From NCBI GenBank assembly GCA_023413015.1, contig JAEZQR010000105.1:1-10094 (forward strand): a stretch of DNA of 10,094 nt, read 5' to 3'. Within the stretch, counting starts at the first letter, position 1. Each line of letters starts with the position of its first letter. This document shows positions 1-7,113 of the stretch, one piece after another. The notes beneath the pieces were generated by a model. The model was not told the DNA's origin, made no database searches, and worked only from the letters and a program-made list of their open reading frames with translations. Position numbers and translations under genes: made by a program. Source of the stretch: Pseudomonadota bacterium (GTDB lineage Bacteria; Pseudomonadota; Alphaproteobacteria; Sphingomonadales; Sphingomonadaceae).

Positions 1-136
1 CCTCAGATTAGGCCGCCCGTCGCGGATCGGTTCAAGACTGCGCCGGCCTGTGTAAGTCGTCAAGGCCGCAACATATGCGGCGCGAGCTGGACGAGTTCCA
101 TCGATCGGTTCGCACGCCGCAAGCGAGGGCGGAACC

Positions 137-820
137 ATGCAGGCGACAAGCTACGACACCAGCCGGATTGCCGAAGTCAAGGCTTCCCTGACGCCGCCGG
201 TACGGCGTCAGTCCTCGCGCCAGCGCATCCTCGCCGCCGCGCGGCGGATATTGTCTTCGCATTCCTTCGACGGGTTCGCCCTGGAGGATCTGGCGACCGA
301 AGCCGGCGTGACGCGGCGGACCATCTACAACCAGTTCGACAACAAGCAGGACGTCTACTGCGCCTCGCGCGAGGCGCTGTTCACGGCGCTGGCCGGCATG
401 ATCCCGGCGCGCATCAACCCCGCCTTGCCGCCCGGTCCCGCATTAAGCGCGTTCGCGGTCGCCGTGGCCGACCTGATGGCCAGCGAAGAGCATATCGAAC
501 TCATCACCTCGCTGATCCGCGATCGCGGGCGGCAGGACTGGCTCGTGGCCGCCTATGATCGCTATGTCGCCGATCCGATCCGCGGAGCGCTGGAAATCTA
601 TTTCTACGCCAAGCGCGATGCCGGCGAGATCGACTGTTCGGCAGGCGAGGCGGCACAGCTGTTCTTCCAGCTGATCCAGTCGGTCGCGGTGCCGATCCGG
701 CTGCTGCAGCATAGCGATCGCGAGGCGCGGCGCCCCAGCTCCGAGGCGATCAAGGCGATCGTCCGTGCCTTCCTGATCCAGCACGAAACGGCCGATGACC
801 GCCTCGCGGGGGCGGCTTGA
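137..820 (+). CDS. TetR/AcrR family transcriptional regulator
   Basis: A 227-residue protein with the usual TetR layout. The N-terminal DNA-binding domain covers about residues 26-72, with the helix-turn-helix at about 47-67; the core LATEAGVTRRTIYNQF is characteristic of the family. The remaining helical C-terminal part (about 80-215) would be the ligand-binding and dimerisation domain and is too divergent to predict the ligand. The ATG at 137 is preceded by a purine-rich AGCGAGGGCGGA stretch and gives a normal family length with a 25-residue tail before the first helix. TetR proteins usually repress an adjacent efflux or catabolic gene. Here the next genes on the same strand are an MFS carrier and a MATE pump, so control of that run is plausible but inferred: they lie 263 bases downstream, and I found no clear operator palindrome upstream of either gene. 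Family assignment is firm; target and ligand are unknown. Confidence 0.93.
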   Translation: MQATSYDTSRIAEVKASLTPPVRRQSSRQRILAAARRILSSHSFDGFALEDLATEAGVTRRTIYNQFDNKQDVYCASREALFTALAGMIPARINPALPPGPALSAFAVAVADLMASEEHIELITSLIRDRGRQDWLVAAYDRYVADPIRGALEIYFYAKRDAGEIDCSAGEAAQLFFQLIQSVAVPIRLLQHSDREARRPSSEAIKAIVRAFLIQHETADDRLAGAA

Positions 821-826
821 TGATCG

Positions 827-900
827 CAGGCTACAGCCTGAAGCCATAACGGAATCTGCCCCGGAGATCCGATGATCTCCGAGCAGTCCGGAGCCGACTG
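827..900 (+). other. Three tandem hairpins after the TetR gene
   Basis: Just after the TetR stop codon lie three inverted repeats in a row: CAGGCT/AGCCTG at 827-840 (2-base loop), CGGAGATC/GATCTCCG at 862-881 (perfect 8-bp stem, 4-base loop) and CAGTC/GACTG at 884-900 (7-base loop). None is followed by a run of T, so a classical intrinsic terminator is not shown. The 8-bp stem could still act as a weak terminator for the TetR transcript or be part of the leader of the MFS gene. GGAGCCGA at 890-897, in and beside the third loop, is complementary to TCGGCTCC at 1044-1051, which overlaps the arm that masks the MFS ribosome binding site. Stems are seen; function is inferred. Confidence 0.35.
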
Positions 901-1049
901 TCCCCTCATGCAGAAGGCTCCGGCAACCCCGGGCGGCGAGGTGGAGCGCCCCTCCATCCCGCCGCCCAATCCTTGAGCGGGCAGCGCTTCGTCCCAAGCG
1001 CAGTCGCCGGCAGGCATATTTGCTAACTGGCCAACCGGGCCGTTCGGCT

Positions 1050-1079
1050 CCTACTCTCCGGCACGGACGGGAGAGGAGG
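1050..1079 (+). promoter_or_regulatory. Hairpin covering the MFS ribosome binding site
   Basis: CCTACTCTCC (1050-1059) can pair with GGAGAGGAGG (1070-1079), nine of ten positions matching, around a 10-base loop. The right arm is the purine-rich Shine-Dalgarno sequence of the MFS gene that starts at 1084, so the fold would hide the ribosome binding site. This would allow translational control by an RNA, protein or temperature change. The pairing is read directly from the sequence; its regulatory role is inference, and GC-rich leaders form such stems by chance. Confidence 0.4.
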
Positions 1080-1083
1080 CGCT

Positions 1084-2451
1084 ATGGTGACCACGGCTGC
1101 GGCAACCGAGCGGCTGCCTCCAGGCGCCGTCGCCTGGTCGCTCTATGAGGCGGCGCGCATTCCGCTGGTCACGCTCGTCACGATCTTCGTGTTCGCCCCT
1201 TATTTTGTCACGCAGGTGATCGGCGATCCGGTCAGGGGTCAGGCGGCGGTGGCGGAAGCCGGCAAATGGGGCGGCTGGATCGTGGCGCTCACCGCTCCGA
1301 TCCTCGGCGCCACGCTCGACCGCTGGGGACCGCGCAAGCTCTTCCTGGCCCCGGTCACCGCCTCGCTCGCGCTGCTGGTCGGCCTCTTGTGGTTCGCCTA
1401 TCCCGACGGCTCGGGGCTGTCGGTGCCCACCGTCATCGCGATCTGGTCGGCGAACACCGTCCTCTACGCCTACTGCGACCTCGGCCATAACTCGCTGCTG
1501 GCACGCGCGGCGCCGCGGATGGAGCACCGCGCCTCGGGGCTCGCGCTCGCGCTCGGCAACGCCTTTTCCACCGCGCTCCTGATATTCGTGCTGTTCGCCT
1601 TCGTGCTGACGCCCCACCCACTCTTCGGCCTCGACAAGGCGAGCCACGCCCCCGACCGCATCGTGGCGCCGATCGCCGCGCTCAGCATCGCGATCGGTTG
1701 CCTGCCGCTGTTCTTCCTGACGCCCGATGCGCCGCGCACCGGCCTGACCTTCGCGGCCGCCGTCCGCGCCGGCCTGTCTGACCTCCGCAGTCTGATCGCC
1801 GAGGCGCGCGGCCAGCACCGCAATGCGCTCGTCTTCCTCGCCGCGCGGATGTTCTATGCCGACGCCAAGGTCGCGATCATCCTGTTCGGCGGCGTCTATG
1901 CGGCCGGCGTCATGGGCTGGCGAACCGCGGAACTTCTGGCGCTCGGCGTGCTGCAGGGGCTGTTCTCGACGCTGGGCGGCGTGCTCGCCGCGCGGTTCGA
2001 CGGTCGCTTCGGCCCCAAGCGTGCCGTCCAGATCGAGCTCGGCATGGTGTTGATCGGTCAGATCGCAATCCTCGGCACTCGTCCCGACATGATCCTCTAT
2101 GTTCCCGTCGATCTCCCGCCGCTGTGGGCGGGCTCGATGTTCAACACGCTGCCCGAAATCGTCTTCCTCACGGTCGGCGTCCTCAACGCCATCGGGATCA
2201 CCGCCGCCTATGCCTCCAGCCGCACGCTGCTCGTGCGGCTCGTGCCGGCCGACGCCACCGGCCGCTTCTTCGGCCTCTACACGCTGTCGGGCAACGCCAC
2301 CTACTGGCTCGCCCCCTTCCTGATCGAGCTCTTCACCCGCAGCTTCGGCACCCAGCAGGCCGGCTTCTACCCGGTGCTCGCGCTGTTGCTCATCGGCCTC
2401 GCCATCCTGTCGCGCGTGCGGATGCCGCCGCGCCCGCTTGCGTTCGGCTGA
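1084..2451 (+). CDS. MFS transporter, UMF1/Atg22-like
   Basis: A 455-residue polytopic inner-membrane protein with about twelve hydrophobic segments. The N-terminal pattern AWSLYEAARIPLVTLV..FVFAPYF (residues 17-41) and the following short loop ending in RGQ are typical of the UMF1/Atg22-like branch of the major facilitator superfamily. MFS motif A-like loops occur at GATLDRWGPRK (about 75-85) and again in the second half at ARFDGRFGPKR (about 303-313). A polar cytoplasmic linker sits near residues 215-247, between the two six-helix halves. The eukaryotic relatives export amino acids from the vacuole; bacterial members are mostly of unknown substrate, so none is assigned. The ATG is preceded by GAGGAGG with five-base spacing, and this site may be masked by a hairpin. 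It is the first gene of the transporter run, 39 bases ahead of the MATE gene. Confidence 0.88.
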   Translation: MVTTAAATERLPPGAVAWSLYEAARIPLVTLVTIFVFAPYFVTQVIGDPVRGQAAVAEAGKWGGWIVALTAPILGATLDRWGPRKLFLAPVTASLALLVGLLWFAYPDGSGLSVPTVIAIWSANTVLYAYCDLGHNSLLARAAPRMEHRASGLALALGNAFSTALLIFVLFAFVLTPHPLFGLDKASHAPDRIVAPIAALSIAIGCLPLFFLTPDAPRTGLTFAAAVRAGLSDLRSLIAEARGQHRNALVFLAARMFYADAKVAIILFGGVYAAGVMGWRTAELLALGVLQGLFSTLGGVLAARFDGRFGPKRAVQIELGMVLIGQIAILGTRPDMILYVPVDLPPLWAGSMFNTLPEIVFLTVGVLNAIGITAAYASSRTLLVRLVPADATGRFFGLYTLSGNATYWLAPFLIELFTRSFGTQQAGFYPVLALLLIGLAILSRVRMPPRPLAFG

Positions 2452-2467
2452 CGTTTCCACGAGTGTC

Positions 2468-2489
2468 GCCGGCTTTTCGAGGAGCCGGC
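2468..2489 (+). promoter_or_regulatory. Hairpin overlapping the MATE ribosome binding site
   Basis: GCCGGCT (2468-2474) and AGCCGGC (2483-2489) form a perfect 7-bp inverted repeat with an 8-base loop in the short gap between the MFS and MATE genes. The Shine-Dalgarno GAGGAG (2479-2484) lies mostly in the loop, and its last two bases are in the stem, directly before the GTG start at 2491. It may tune translation of the second gene or be a weak attenuating structure. The repeat is visible; the effect is inferred. Confidence 0.35.
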
Positions 2490-2490
2490 G

Positions 2491-3831
2491 GTGGCCAGAG
2501 GCGAACAGACACGGGGAGGAGGCTTGGGCGAGCTGCTGCGGCTCGCTTGGCCCACCATTCTCGCACGCCTCGGCATCATGGCGATGGGGCTGACCGACGC
2601 GATCGTCGTCGGCCACCATTCGGCGACCCAGCTCGGCTACCACGCGCTCGGCTGGGCGCCGACGGCGACGATCCTCACCGCCGCCGTCGGCTTGCTTACC
2701 GGCGTGCAGGTGATGACCGCCCGCTACGTCGGCGAGGGACGCAGCCAAGACACCGGCATGGTGCTGCGCCGCGGGCTCAGCTATGCCGCGCTGATCGGCG
2801 TGATCTCGACGGTGGCGCTCTACCTCGCCGGGCCGCTGTTCCTGCGCCACTCGGGCATCGAGGCCGATCTGGCCACGGGCGCCTCGGCGGCACTCCAGGT
2901 ATTCACCTTCTCGCTGTTTCCTTATCTGCTGTGCGTCGCGATCACCTTCTGGCTCGAGGCACTCGGCCGGCCGCTGCCCGGCATGATCACGATGTGGGCG
3001 GCGAACTTCGTCAACCTCGGCCTCAACCTCTGGCTCGTGCCCGGCACGTCGGGGCTTCCGGTGCAAGGCGCGGTCGCCTCGGCCTGGGCGACGTTCGGCG
3101 CCCGCGTCGCGCTGCTCGCCATGCTGATGGTCTACATCTGGCGCTGGAGCGGGGCACGCAGCCACGGCGTGTTCGACGAGCGTGACGACGGACAGGGCGC
3201 CGAGCAGCGGCGCATCGGCTATGCCGCCGGCGCCTCCTACTTCGTCGAGGCCGCCGCCTTCTCGGGCATGAGCTTCATCGCCGGCGTGATCGGCTCGCTT
3301 GAGGTCGCGGCCTGGGCGGTGGTGCTCAACGTCGCGGCGATCATCTTCATGGGCCCGCTGGGCCTCGCCTCGGCGACCGCCGTTCTCGTCGGCCGCGCCT
3401 ACGGCGCGCGCGACCGCGCGGGCGTCCTGCGGGCCGGCCTGCTCGGCTTTGCCGTCACCACGGCGCTGACCGCGCTGATCTGCGCGATCGTCTGGCCCGG
3501 CGCCGACCTCATCGCGCGCGCCTATTCGACCGACGCCGCGCTTCTCGCCCTCGTCGCCCCGGCGCTCGTGCTGTCGTGCCTGTTCTTCGTCGCCGACGGG
3601 CTTCAGGTGGTGGCGGCGAACGCGTTGCGCGCCCGAGGCGACGTGTGGCTGCCGACCGTCACGCACGTCGCGAGCTATGCGGTGGTCATGCTGCCGCTCG
3701 GCTACATCCTCGCACTGCCGGCCGATCTCGGCCTCGACGGCATCGTATGGGCGGTGATCGTCGCCAGCCTCTTGTCGGCGACGCTGCTGCTCGGCCGCTT
3801 CGCGCTTCTCGCGCGCGCGTCGCTCCGCTAA
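2491..3831 (+). CDS. MATE family efflux transporter
   Basis: A 446-residue membrane protein of the multidrug and toxic compound extrusion family, which exports cationic drugs or metabolites using a Na+ or H+ gradient. The N-terminal half opens with LLRLAWPTILARLGIMAMGLTDAIVVG (split here into residues 15-41), the standard MATE helix 1 with its T/D-x-x-x-VG end. The second half repeats this at about residues 245-310, with FVEAAAFSGM and GRAYGARDRAG, giving the expected two six-helix bundles and a normal family length. The start is a GTG with GAGGAG six bases upstream; the first in-frame ATG (residue 30) would cut helix 1, so GTG is preferred. It is nine bases from yhhQ downstream and probably co-transcribed with the MFS gene upstream. 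The substrate cannot be read from sequence. Family assignment is secure. Confidence 0.92.
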   Translation: MARGEQTRGGGLGELLRLAWPTILARLGIMAMGLTDAIVVGHHSATQLGYHALGWAPTATILTAAVGLLTGVQVMTARYVGEGRSQDTGMVLRRGLSYAALIGVISTVALYLAGPLFLRHSGIEADLATGASAALQVFTFSLFPYLLCVAITFWLEALGRPLPGMITMWAANFVNLGLNLWLVPGTSGLPVQGAVASAWATFGARVALLAMLMVYIWRWSGARSHGVFDERDDGQGAEQRRIGYAAGASYFVEAAAFSGMSFIAGVIGSLEVAAWAVVLNVAAIIFMGPLGLASATAVLVGRAYGARDRAGVLRAGLLGFAVTTALTALICAIVWPGADLIARAYSTDAALLALVAPALVLSCLFFVADGLQVVAANALRARGDVWLPTVTHVASYAVVMLPLGYILALPADLGLDGIVWAVIVASLLSATLLLGRFALLARASLR

Positions 3832-3840
3832 GCAGCGCCG

Positions 3841-4482
3841 ATGCAGATATCCCGCTCGCTCTTCCTGTTCGCCGTCCTCTACGGCGGCATGACCTGCATC
3901 GCCGGCGTGCTCGGCAACAAGCAGGTGGCGCTGTTCGGTGGGCTGGCGGTCGAGTCGGGGATTTTCGCCTTCCTGACACTCGTGGTGCTGTCGAGCGCGG
4001 TCGCCGAGCTTCACGGCCGCGACGCGGCCAACCGGCTGGTCCTGTTCGGCTTCGTGCCGCTGCTCGTCTCGATGGCGCTGATCCTGATGGTGCTGTCGCT
4101 GCCGGCCGCCGCCGACATGGACCCGACGCGCCTGTCGTCGTTCCAGCTCGTGCTCGGCCAGAGCCCGCGGCTGATGCTGGCCGGCATCATCGCCTATGGC
4201 GTGTCGCAGACGTTGAACGTCACGGTGTTCAGCGCGCTGCGTCGCGCCGAAGGCGGGCTGCTCTGGCTGCGCTCGGCGGTTGCCAGCATCCTCAGCCAAG
4301 TGGTCGACACACTGCTGTTCATCACCATCGCCTTCTGGGGCGTGTTCCCGATCGAGCAGTTGCTGATCGGCCAGGCGCTCGCCAAGGTGGTGCTGTCGGC
4401 GCTCGTCGTGCCGCCGCTGATCTACATGCTTGTCGGCCTCGGCCGTCGTCTCGACGCGCGCGAGACCGAGGCGCTAGCGTGA
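3841..4482 (+). CDS. yhhQ: Queuosine precursor transporter (YhhQ/VUT family)
   Basis: A 213-residue inner-membrane protein with about six hydrophobic segments, matching the VUT_1 (formerly DUF165) family. Family landmarks are the N-terminal LYGGMTCIAGVLGNKQVAL (14-31), SSAVAELHGRDAANRLV (51-67) and SQVVDTLLFITIAF (152-165). E. coli YhhQ imports queuosine precursors (preQ0/preQ1) for tRNA modification, and that role is transferred here by family. The length fits E. coli YhhQ. The start has no good Shine-Dalgarno, but the MATE stop is only nine bases away, so translation may depend on re-initiation. The end overlaps the next gene by four bases (GTGA). No queuosine synthesis gene is present in the window, consistent with a salvage role but not proof of it. 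Confidence 0.87.
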   Translation: MQISRSLFLFAVLYGGMTCIAGVLGNKQVALFGGLAVESGIFAFLTLVVLSSAVAELHGRDAANRLVLFGFVPLLVSMALILMVLSLPAAADMDPTRLSSFQLVLGQSPRLMLAGIIAYGVSQTLNVTVFSALRRAEGGLLWLRSAVASILSQVVDTLLFITIAFWGVFPIEQLLIGQALAKVVLSALVVPPLIYMLVGLGRRLDARETEALA

Positions 4483-5051
4483 GCGTCGAGCGGCTGACGG
4501 CGATCGTCGCTGCCAACCCGACGTTGATGGCGATGCTGAAGGCGGTCGCGGCCGTCGGCCTGCCCGATGCCTGGATTTCGGCGGGCACCGTCCGCAGCGT
4601 CGTCTGGGACGTGCTCCACGACCGTCCGGTCTCGACCGACTGGGCCGATGTCGACGTGCTGTTCCATGATGCCGCCGACGTGTCGCGCGAGCGCGAGGCG
4701 GCGGCCGAGGCGCGCCTGGCCGAGTTGATGCCGGGCATGCCGTGGGAGGTCCGCAACCAGGCGCGCATGCACCTCAAGACCGGACAGCCGCCCTACCGCG
4801 ATACCGAGGACAGCCTGCGCAACTTCGCCGAGACGCCGACCGCGGTTGCCATCCGCTGGCACGACGGCCGCGTCGAGATCCTTGCCCCGCACGGGCTCGA
4901 CGACCTGTTCGACATGGTGTCGCGTCCGGTCTTCACCGACGACCATATGATGGGCTTCTACCGCGCCCGCATGACGTCGAAGAACTGGCCCGCGCGCTGG
5001 CCCAAGGTGCGCGTGCTGGCGCTGGATGCCGAAGCAGACGCCGCCGAATAG
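4479..5051 (+). CDS. Nucleotidyltransferase-like protein (NTP_transf_6 family)
   Basis: A 190-residue cytoplasmic protein resembling the NTP_transf_6 (DUF925) family, a minimal nucleotidyltransferase fold group of unknown substrate. Visible landmarks are SAGTVRSVVWDVLH (34-47), corresponding to the family's G-x-x-R-N-x-x-W-D stretch, then DWADVDVLFHD (54-64) holding the acidic D-x-D pair expected to bind metal, and a C-terminal block ending RARMTSKNWPARWPKVRVL (162-180). The usual R-N is R-S here. The GTG start overlaps the yhhQ stop as GTGA, a classical arrangement for translational coupling, and its frame is open well upstream so the exact start rests on that overlap. It converges on the CYTH-CHAD gene with 15 bases between stops. 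Whether its activity is linked to queuosine precursors is unknown. The fold assignment is reasonably sure; function is not. Confidence 0.83.
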   Translation: MSVERLTAIVAANPTLMAMLKAVAAVGLPDAWISAGTVRSVVWDVLHDRPVSTDWADVDVLFHDAADVSREREAAAEARLAELMPGMPWEVRNQARMHLKTGQPPYRDTEDSLRNFAETPTAVAIRWHDGRVEILAPHGLDDLFDMVSRPVFTDDHMMGFYRARMTSKNWPARWPKVRVLALDAEADAAE

Positions 5052-5066
5052 GCGGCCGACAGCGGA

Positions 5067-6542
5067 TCAGCGCCAGAAGCGCTTGGCGTCCACCAGCCGG
5101 TCGTAGGCGGCATCGGCCTCGCGCAGCAGCTTCCGTTCGCCCTTGCCGCCGGCCGCAACCGGCAGGTCGATCCCCTTGGCCGACAACTCGCGCGTCAGCG
5201 CTTCGCCCGTGGCGATATCGTTCAGCTCACCCAAGGCTGTCTGCAGATCCTCGAGCGCGCTCAGGAACGTCTTGGCGCGGCGCGTCTGCTTCTTCCCGTC
5301 GAACAGCGACGTGAAGAATTCGGACGCGTAGCGCAGCTTCTTCGCCTCGATGCGGACCTTGTGCCGCTTTTCGGGATCGAGATGCCTGAGCCCCTTGCCG
5401 CGCTTCGTAACGCGGCGGCGATAGCGGTCGAGCACCTGACCGGCGAACTCGCGCGCCGGGAGCGTCGCGTCAGGCTTCGTAGTGCTCCGCCATGCGCCGA
5501 TCTCCGCCCACTCGAGCAGATCGAGCGGGAGACGGCGCGCCCGATCGGAATCGAGTTCCTCCAGTACGTGATCATAGGCGGCCTCTCGCTCGGATTGCAG
5601 GTGGCGAAAGGCTGGCCCGGCTTCGGGCGCGGAGCCGAGGCGGTGCAGCAGGATGTCCAAGTTCCGGGCGTCGCCGAGCAGCCCTGTCTGACGGCGCACG
5701 GCGTTGCTCAGATCCTCGAACCGCTCGTCGGCCACCACATCCCGGAAAAGCGAGAAGGCCGAGCGGAGGCGACGCAGCGCCACGCGCGCTTGATGCAGCG
5801 CGTCCGCATCCCGCCGCGCCACCAGCGGTTCGTTGAGCCTGTAATGGCGCAGGCACGCCTGAACGATCGTCGCGAACGCCTCGGCGGTCGTCGCATCGGG
5901 CGGCAGCCGCAACGGCTCCGCTTTCGTCGGACGGCCCGCCTTGCCATCGAGCAACCGATAACCGCGCTCGGACTTGGTCAGCACGCCCAGCCGGACCGGG
6001 ACCGCATCCGCGACACGCCGCGCCAGACCGAAGAGCAGGTCGGGCGGGCCGTCCGTCAGCTCGATCTCAAGCTCGGCGACCGTATCCTCCGCACCGTCGG
6101 CGAGGACGCTCCCCAAATCGAGAACCACCTCCGCCGAGCCGTTTTCCAGGTTTGTGCGCCAGTTGGTGCGCTCGACGTCGACGGTGAAGATCGGTCGCAG
6201 CGCATTCCATTCGCTCGGATCGGCCAAGCTATCGCGCAGCCCCGCCGCATCGATCGCGGACAGGTCCGGCCGCTCGCCGGCAAGCGGCGTCTCCCACTCC
6301 TCGCGATCGAACAGGCCGGAGGCTGTACCGCGCGCGACCTTGATCGTCTGCACATAGGCGTCGCCGTTGCGCCGCACCCGGAAGGAGATGCCGCGCTTCC
6401 GAAGCGATCCCTCGGGCGTATCGTAGTAGGTGGCGAGCAGCCGCATCGCCCTGCCCTTGCCGAGACCGATGTCGCTCCCGACCGAGGCGGCGGCGCGCGG
6501 CTCCACCTCGAGCTTCAGCTCGATCTCGCGCTGCGGGTTCAT
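5067..6542 (-). CDS. CYTH and CHAD domain protein
   Basis: A 491-residue soluble protein of two domains. The CYTH domain (about 1-200) begins with the ExExK signature EIELK (residues 6-10) and keeps the further charged pattern of the triphosphate tunnel fold: RVRR (55-58), TIKV (66-69), EEWE (81-84), AELEIEL (156-162) and KSERGY (190-195). The CHAD domain (about 218-488) is helical and has the conserved basic histidines and lysines: ALHQARVALRRLRSAF (248-263) and later HKVRIEAKKLRYASEFF. CYTH domains commonly hydrolyse inorganic triphosphate, as in E. coli YgiF, which has the same domain order, and CHAD domains bind polyphosphate. The likely role is therefore tripolyphosphatase or polyphosphate-linked activity. 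The ATG chosen starts five residues before ExExK; the frame continues upstream, but that extra part is unlike the family. Its promoter region is shared with the divergent 2H-like gene. Confidence 0.92.
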   Translation of the reverse strand: MNPQREIELKLEVEPRAAASVGSDIGLGKGRAMRLLATYYDTPEGSLRKRGISFRVRRNGDAYVQTIKVARGTASGLFDREEWETPLAGERPDLSAIDAAGLRDSLADPSEWNALRPIFTVDVERTNWRTNLENGSAEVVLDLGSVLADGAEDTVAELEIELTDGPPDLLFGLARRVADAVPVRLGVLTKSERGYRLLDGKAGRPTKAEPLRLPPDATTAEAFATIVQACLRHYRLNEPLVARRDADALHQARVALRRLRSAFSLFRDVVADERFEDLSNAVRRQTGLLGDARNLDILLHRLGSAPEAGPAFRHLQSEREAAYDHVLEELDSDRARRLPLDLLEWAEIGAWRSTTKPDATLPAREFAGQVLDRYRRRVTKRGKGLRHLDPEKRHKVRIEAKKLRYASEFFTSLFDGKKQTRRAKTFLSALEDLQTALGELNDIATGEALTRELSAKGIDLPVAAGGKGERKLLREADAAYDRLVDAKRFWR

Positions 6543-6669
6543 AGCTCGTCGGGGCACGTCGGTCACTATGCCCGAACGCGCCGAGGCAATCCATTTGCGG
6601 AACCCGCGTCCGGTGGGAAGGTTGGCAAAGCTTGTGTCGGAGAAGATCGCAAGCGTTGGAGCCAATCGC

Positions 6670-7113
6670 GTGGCTGGGGCGAAGCTCGATGCCGCCGCTG
6701 CTTATCGGGCGGCACGAGGCGGGAAGGCAGGACGAAACGTCCTCGGCTGGCGGCTGGACCAGGCCGACCGGGCGGCCCTACTCGAACGCTTTCCGCCTGC
6801 CTACAGCCATACCGACGCCGACCATGTGACGCTGGCCGCCAAGGTCGGCACCGGTATCCCGCTGCCGTGCGAGACCGAAGCGATGATCGTCGGCCGTGCC
6901 GACGACGGCGAGGGCGTCGAGGCGATGGTGGTGCGGCTCGGCGGCACCACCGACCGGCCGGACGGCTCCACCTACCACATCACCTGGTCGCTCGACCGCG
7001 CCCGCGGGCGGAGACCGGTCGAGAGCAACGACGTGATCCGGAAATGCGGGTGGCAGCCGCTGTCCGAGCCGATCGCCATCCGTCTTCAGCCCGTCTTGTG
7101 GAGCCCGCGTTGA
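6670..7113 (+). CDS. Small protein with 2H phosphoesterase-like motifs
   Basis: A 147-residue protein when started at the GTG at 6670, which has GGAG eight bases upstream. An ATG at 6568 would add 34 residues but has no ribosome binding site and only 25 bases to the divergent gene, so the shorter form is preferred without certainty. The distinct features are two H-hydrophobic-T-hydrophobic motifs, HVTL (residues 52-55) and HITW (103-106), each following a hydrophobic stretch. Paired motifs of this type make the active site of 2H phosphoesterases (LigT, CPDase, tRNA ligase domains), which act on 2',3'-cyclic or 2'-5' phosphate bonds. The LGW...RAALLERFPP lead-in and ADHVTL pattern resemble conserved hypothetical proteins I know from alphaproteobacteria. 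Spacing between motifs is about 50 residues, shorter than in typical 2H proteins. The stop overlaps the start of the HAD gene. The gene is real; the 2H assignment is inference. Confidence 0.72.
   Translation: MAGAKLDAAAAYRAARGGKAGRNVLGWRLDQADRAALLERFPPAYSHTDADHVTLAAKVGTGIPLPCETEAMIVGRADDGEGVEAMVVRLGGTTDRPDGSTYHITWSLDRARGRRPVESNDVIRKCGWQPLSEPIAIRLQPVLWSPR

Noticed and set aside
25..111. Direct repeat GATCGGTTC at 25-33 and 103-111 upstream of TetR
   Set aside because: Nine bases, not palindromic and 78 bp apart; too short to claim as an operator pair in GC-rich DNA.
74..187. A 37-codon + strand frame overlapping the TetR start
   Set aside because: It has no ribosome binding site or recognisable content, and it overlaps the TetR coding region out of frame.
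2124..3185. A 353-codon + strand frame across the MFS/MATE junction
   Set aside because: It is an out-of-frame shadow of two well-supported transporter genes, with no domain and a His/Arg/Ala-rich composition.
1051..4299. A 1082-codon open frame on the minus strand, antisense to the MFS, MATE and yhhQ genes
   Set aside because: Its product is a monotonous Arg, Glu, Asp, His, Gln, Ala and Gly mix without any domain, as expected for the complement of GC-rich codons; the three sense genes have clear families and membrane patterns.
6543..6665. A 41-codon N-terminal extension of the CYTH-CHAD protein
   Set aside because: The CYTH ExExK motif normally lies close to the start, as with the ATG at 6542; the extension has no family similarity and would overlap the divergent gene's leader.
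5361..7097. A long + strand frame across the CYTH-CHAD gene that joins the HAD gene
   Set aside because: The part antisense to CYTH-CHAD is composition-driven; only the last 157 codons (the HAD gene) match a family, and they have their own start with a ribosome binding site.
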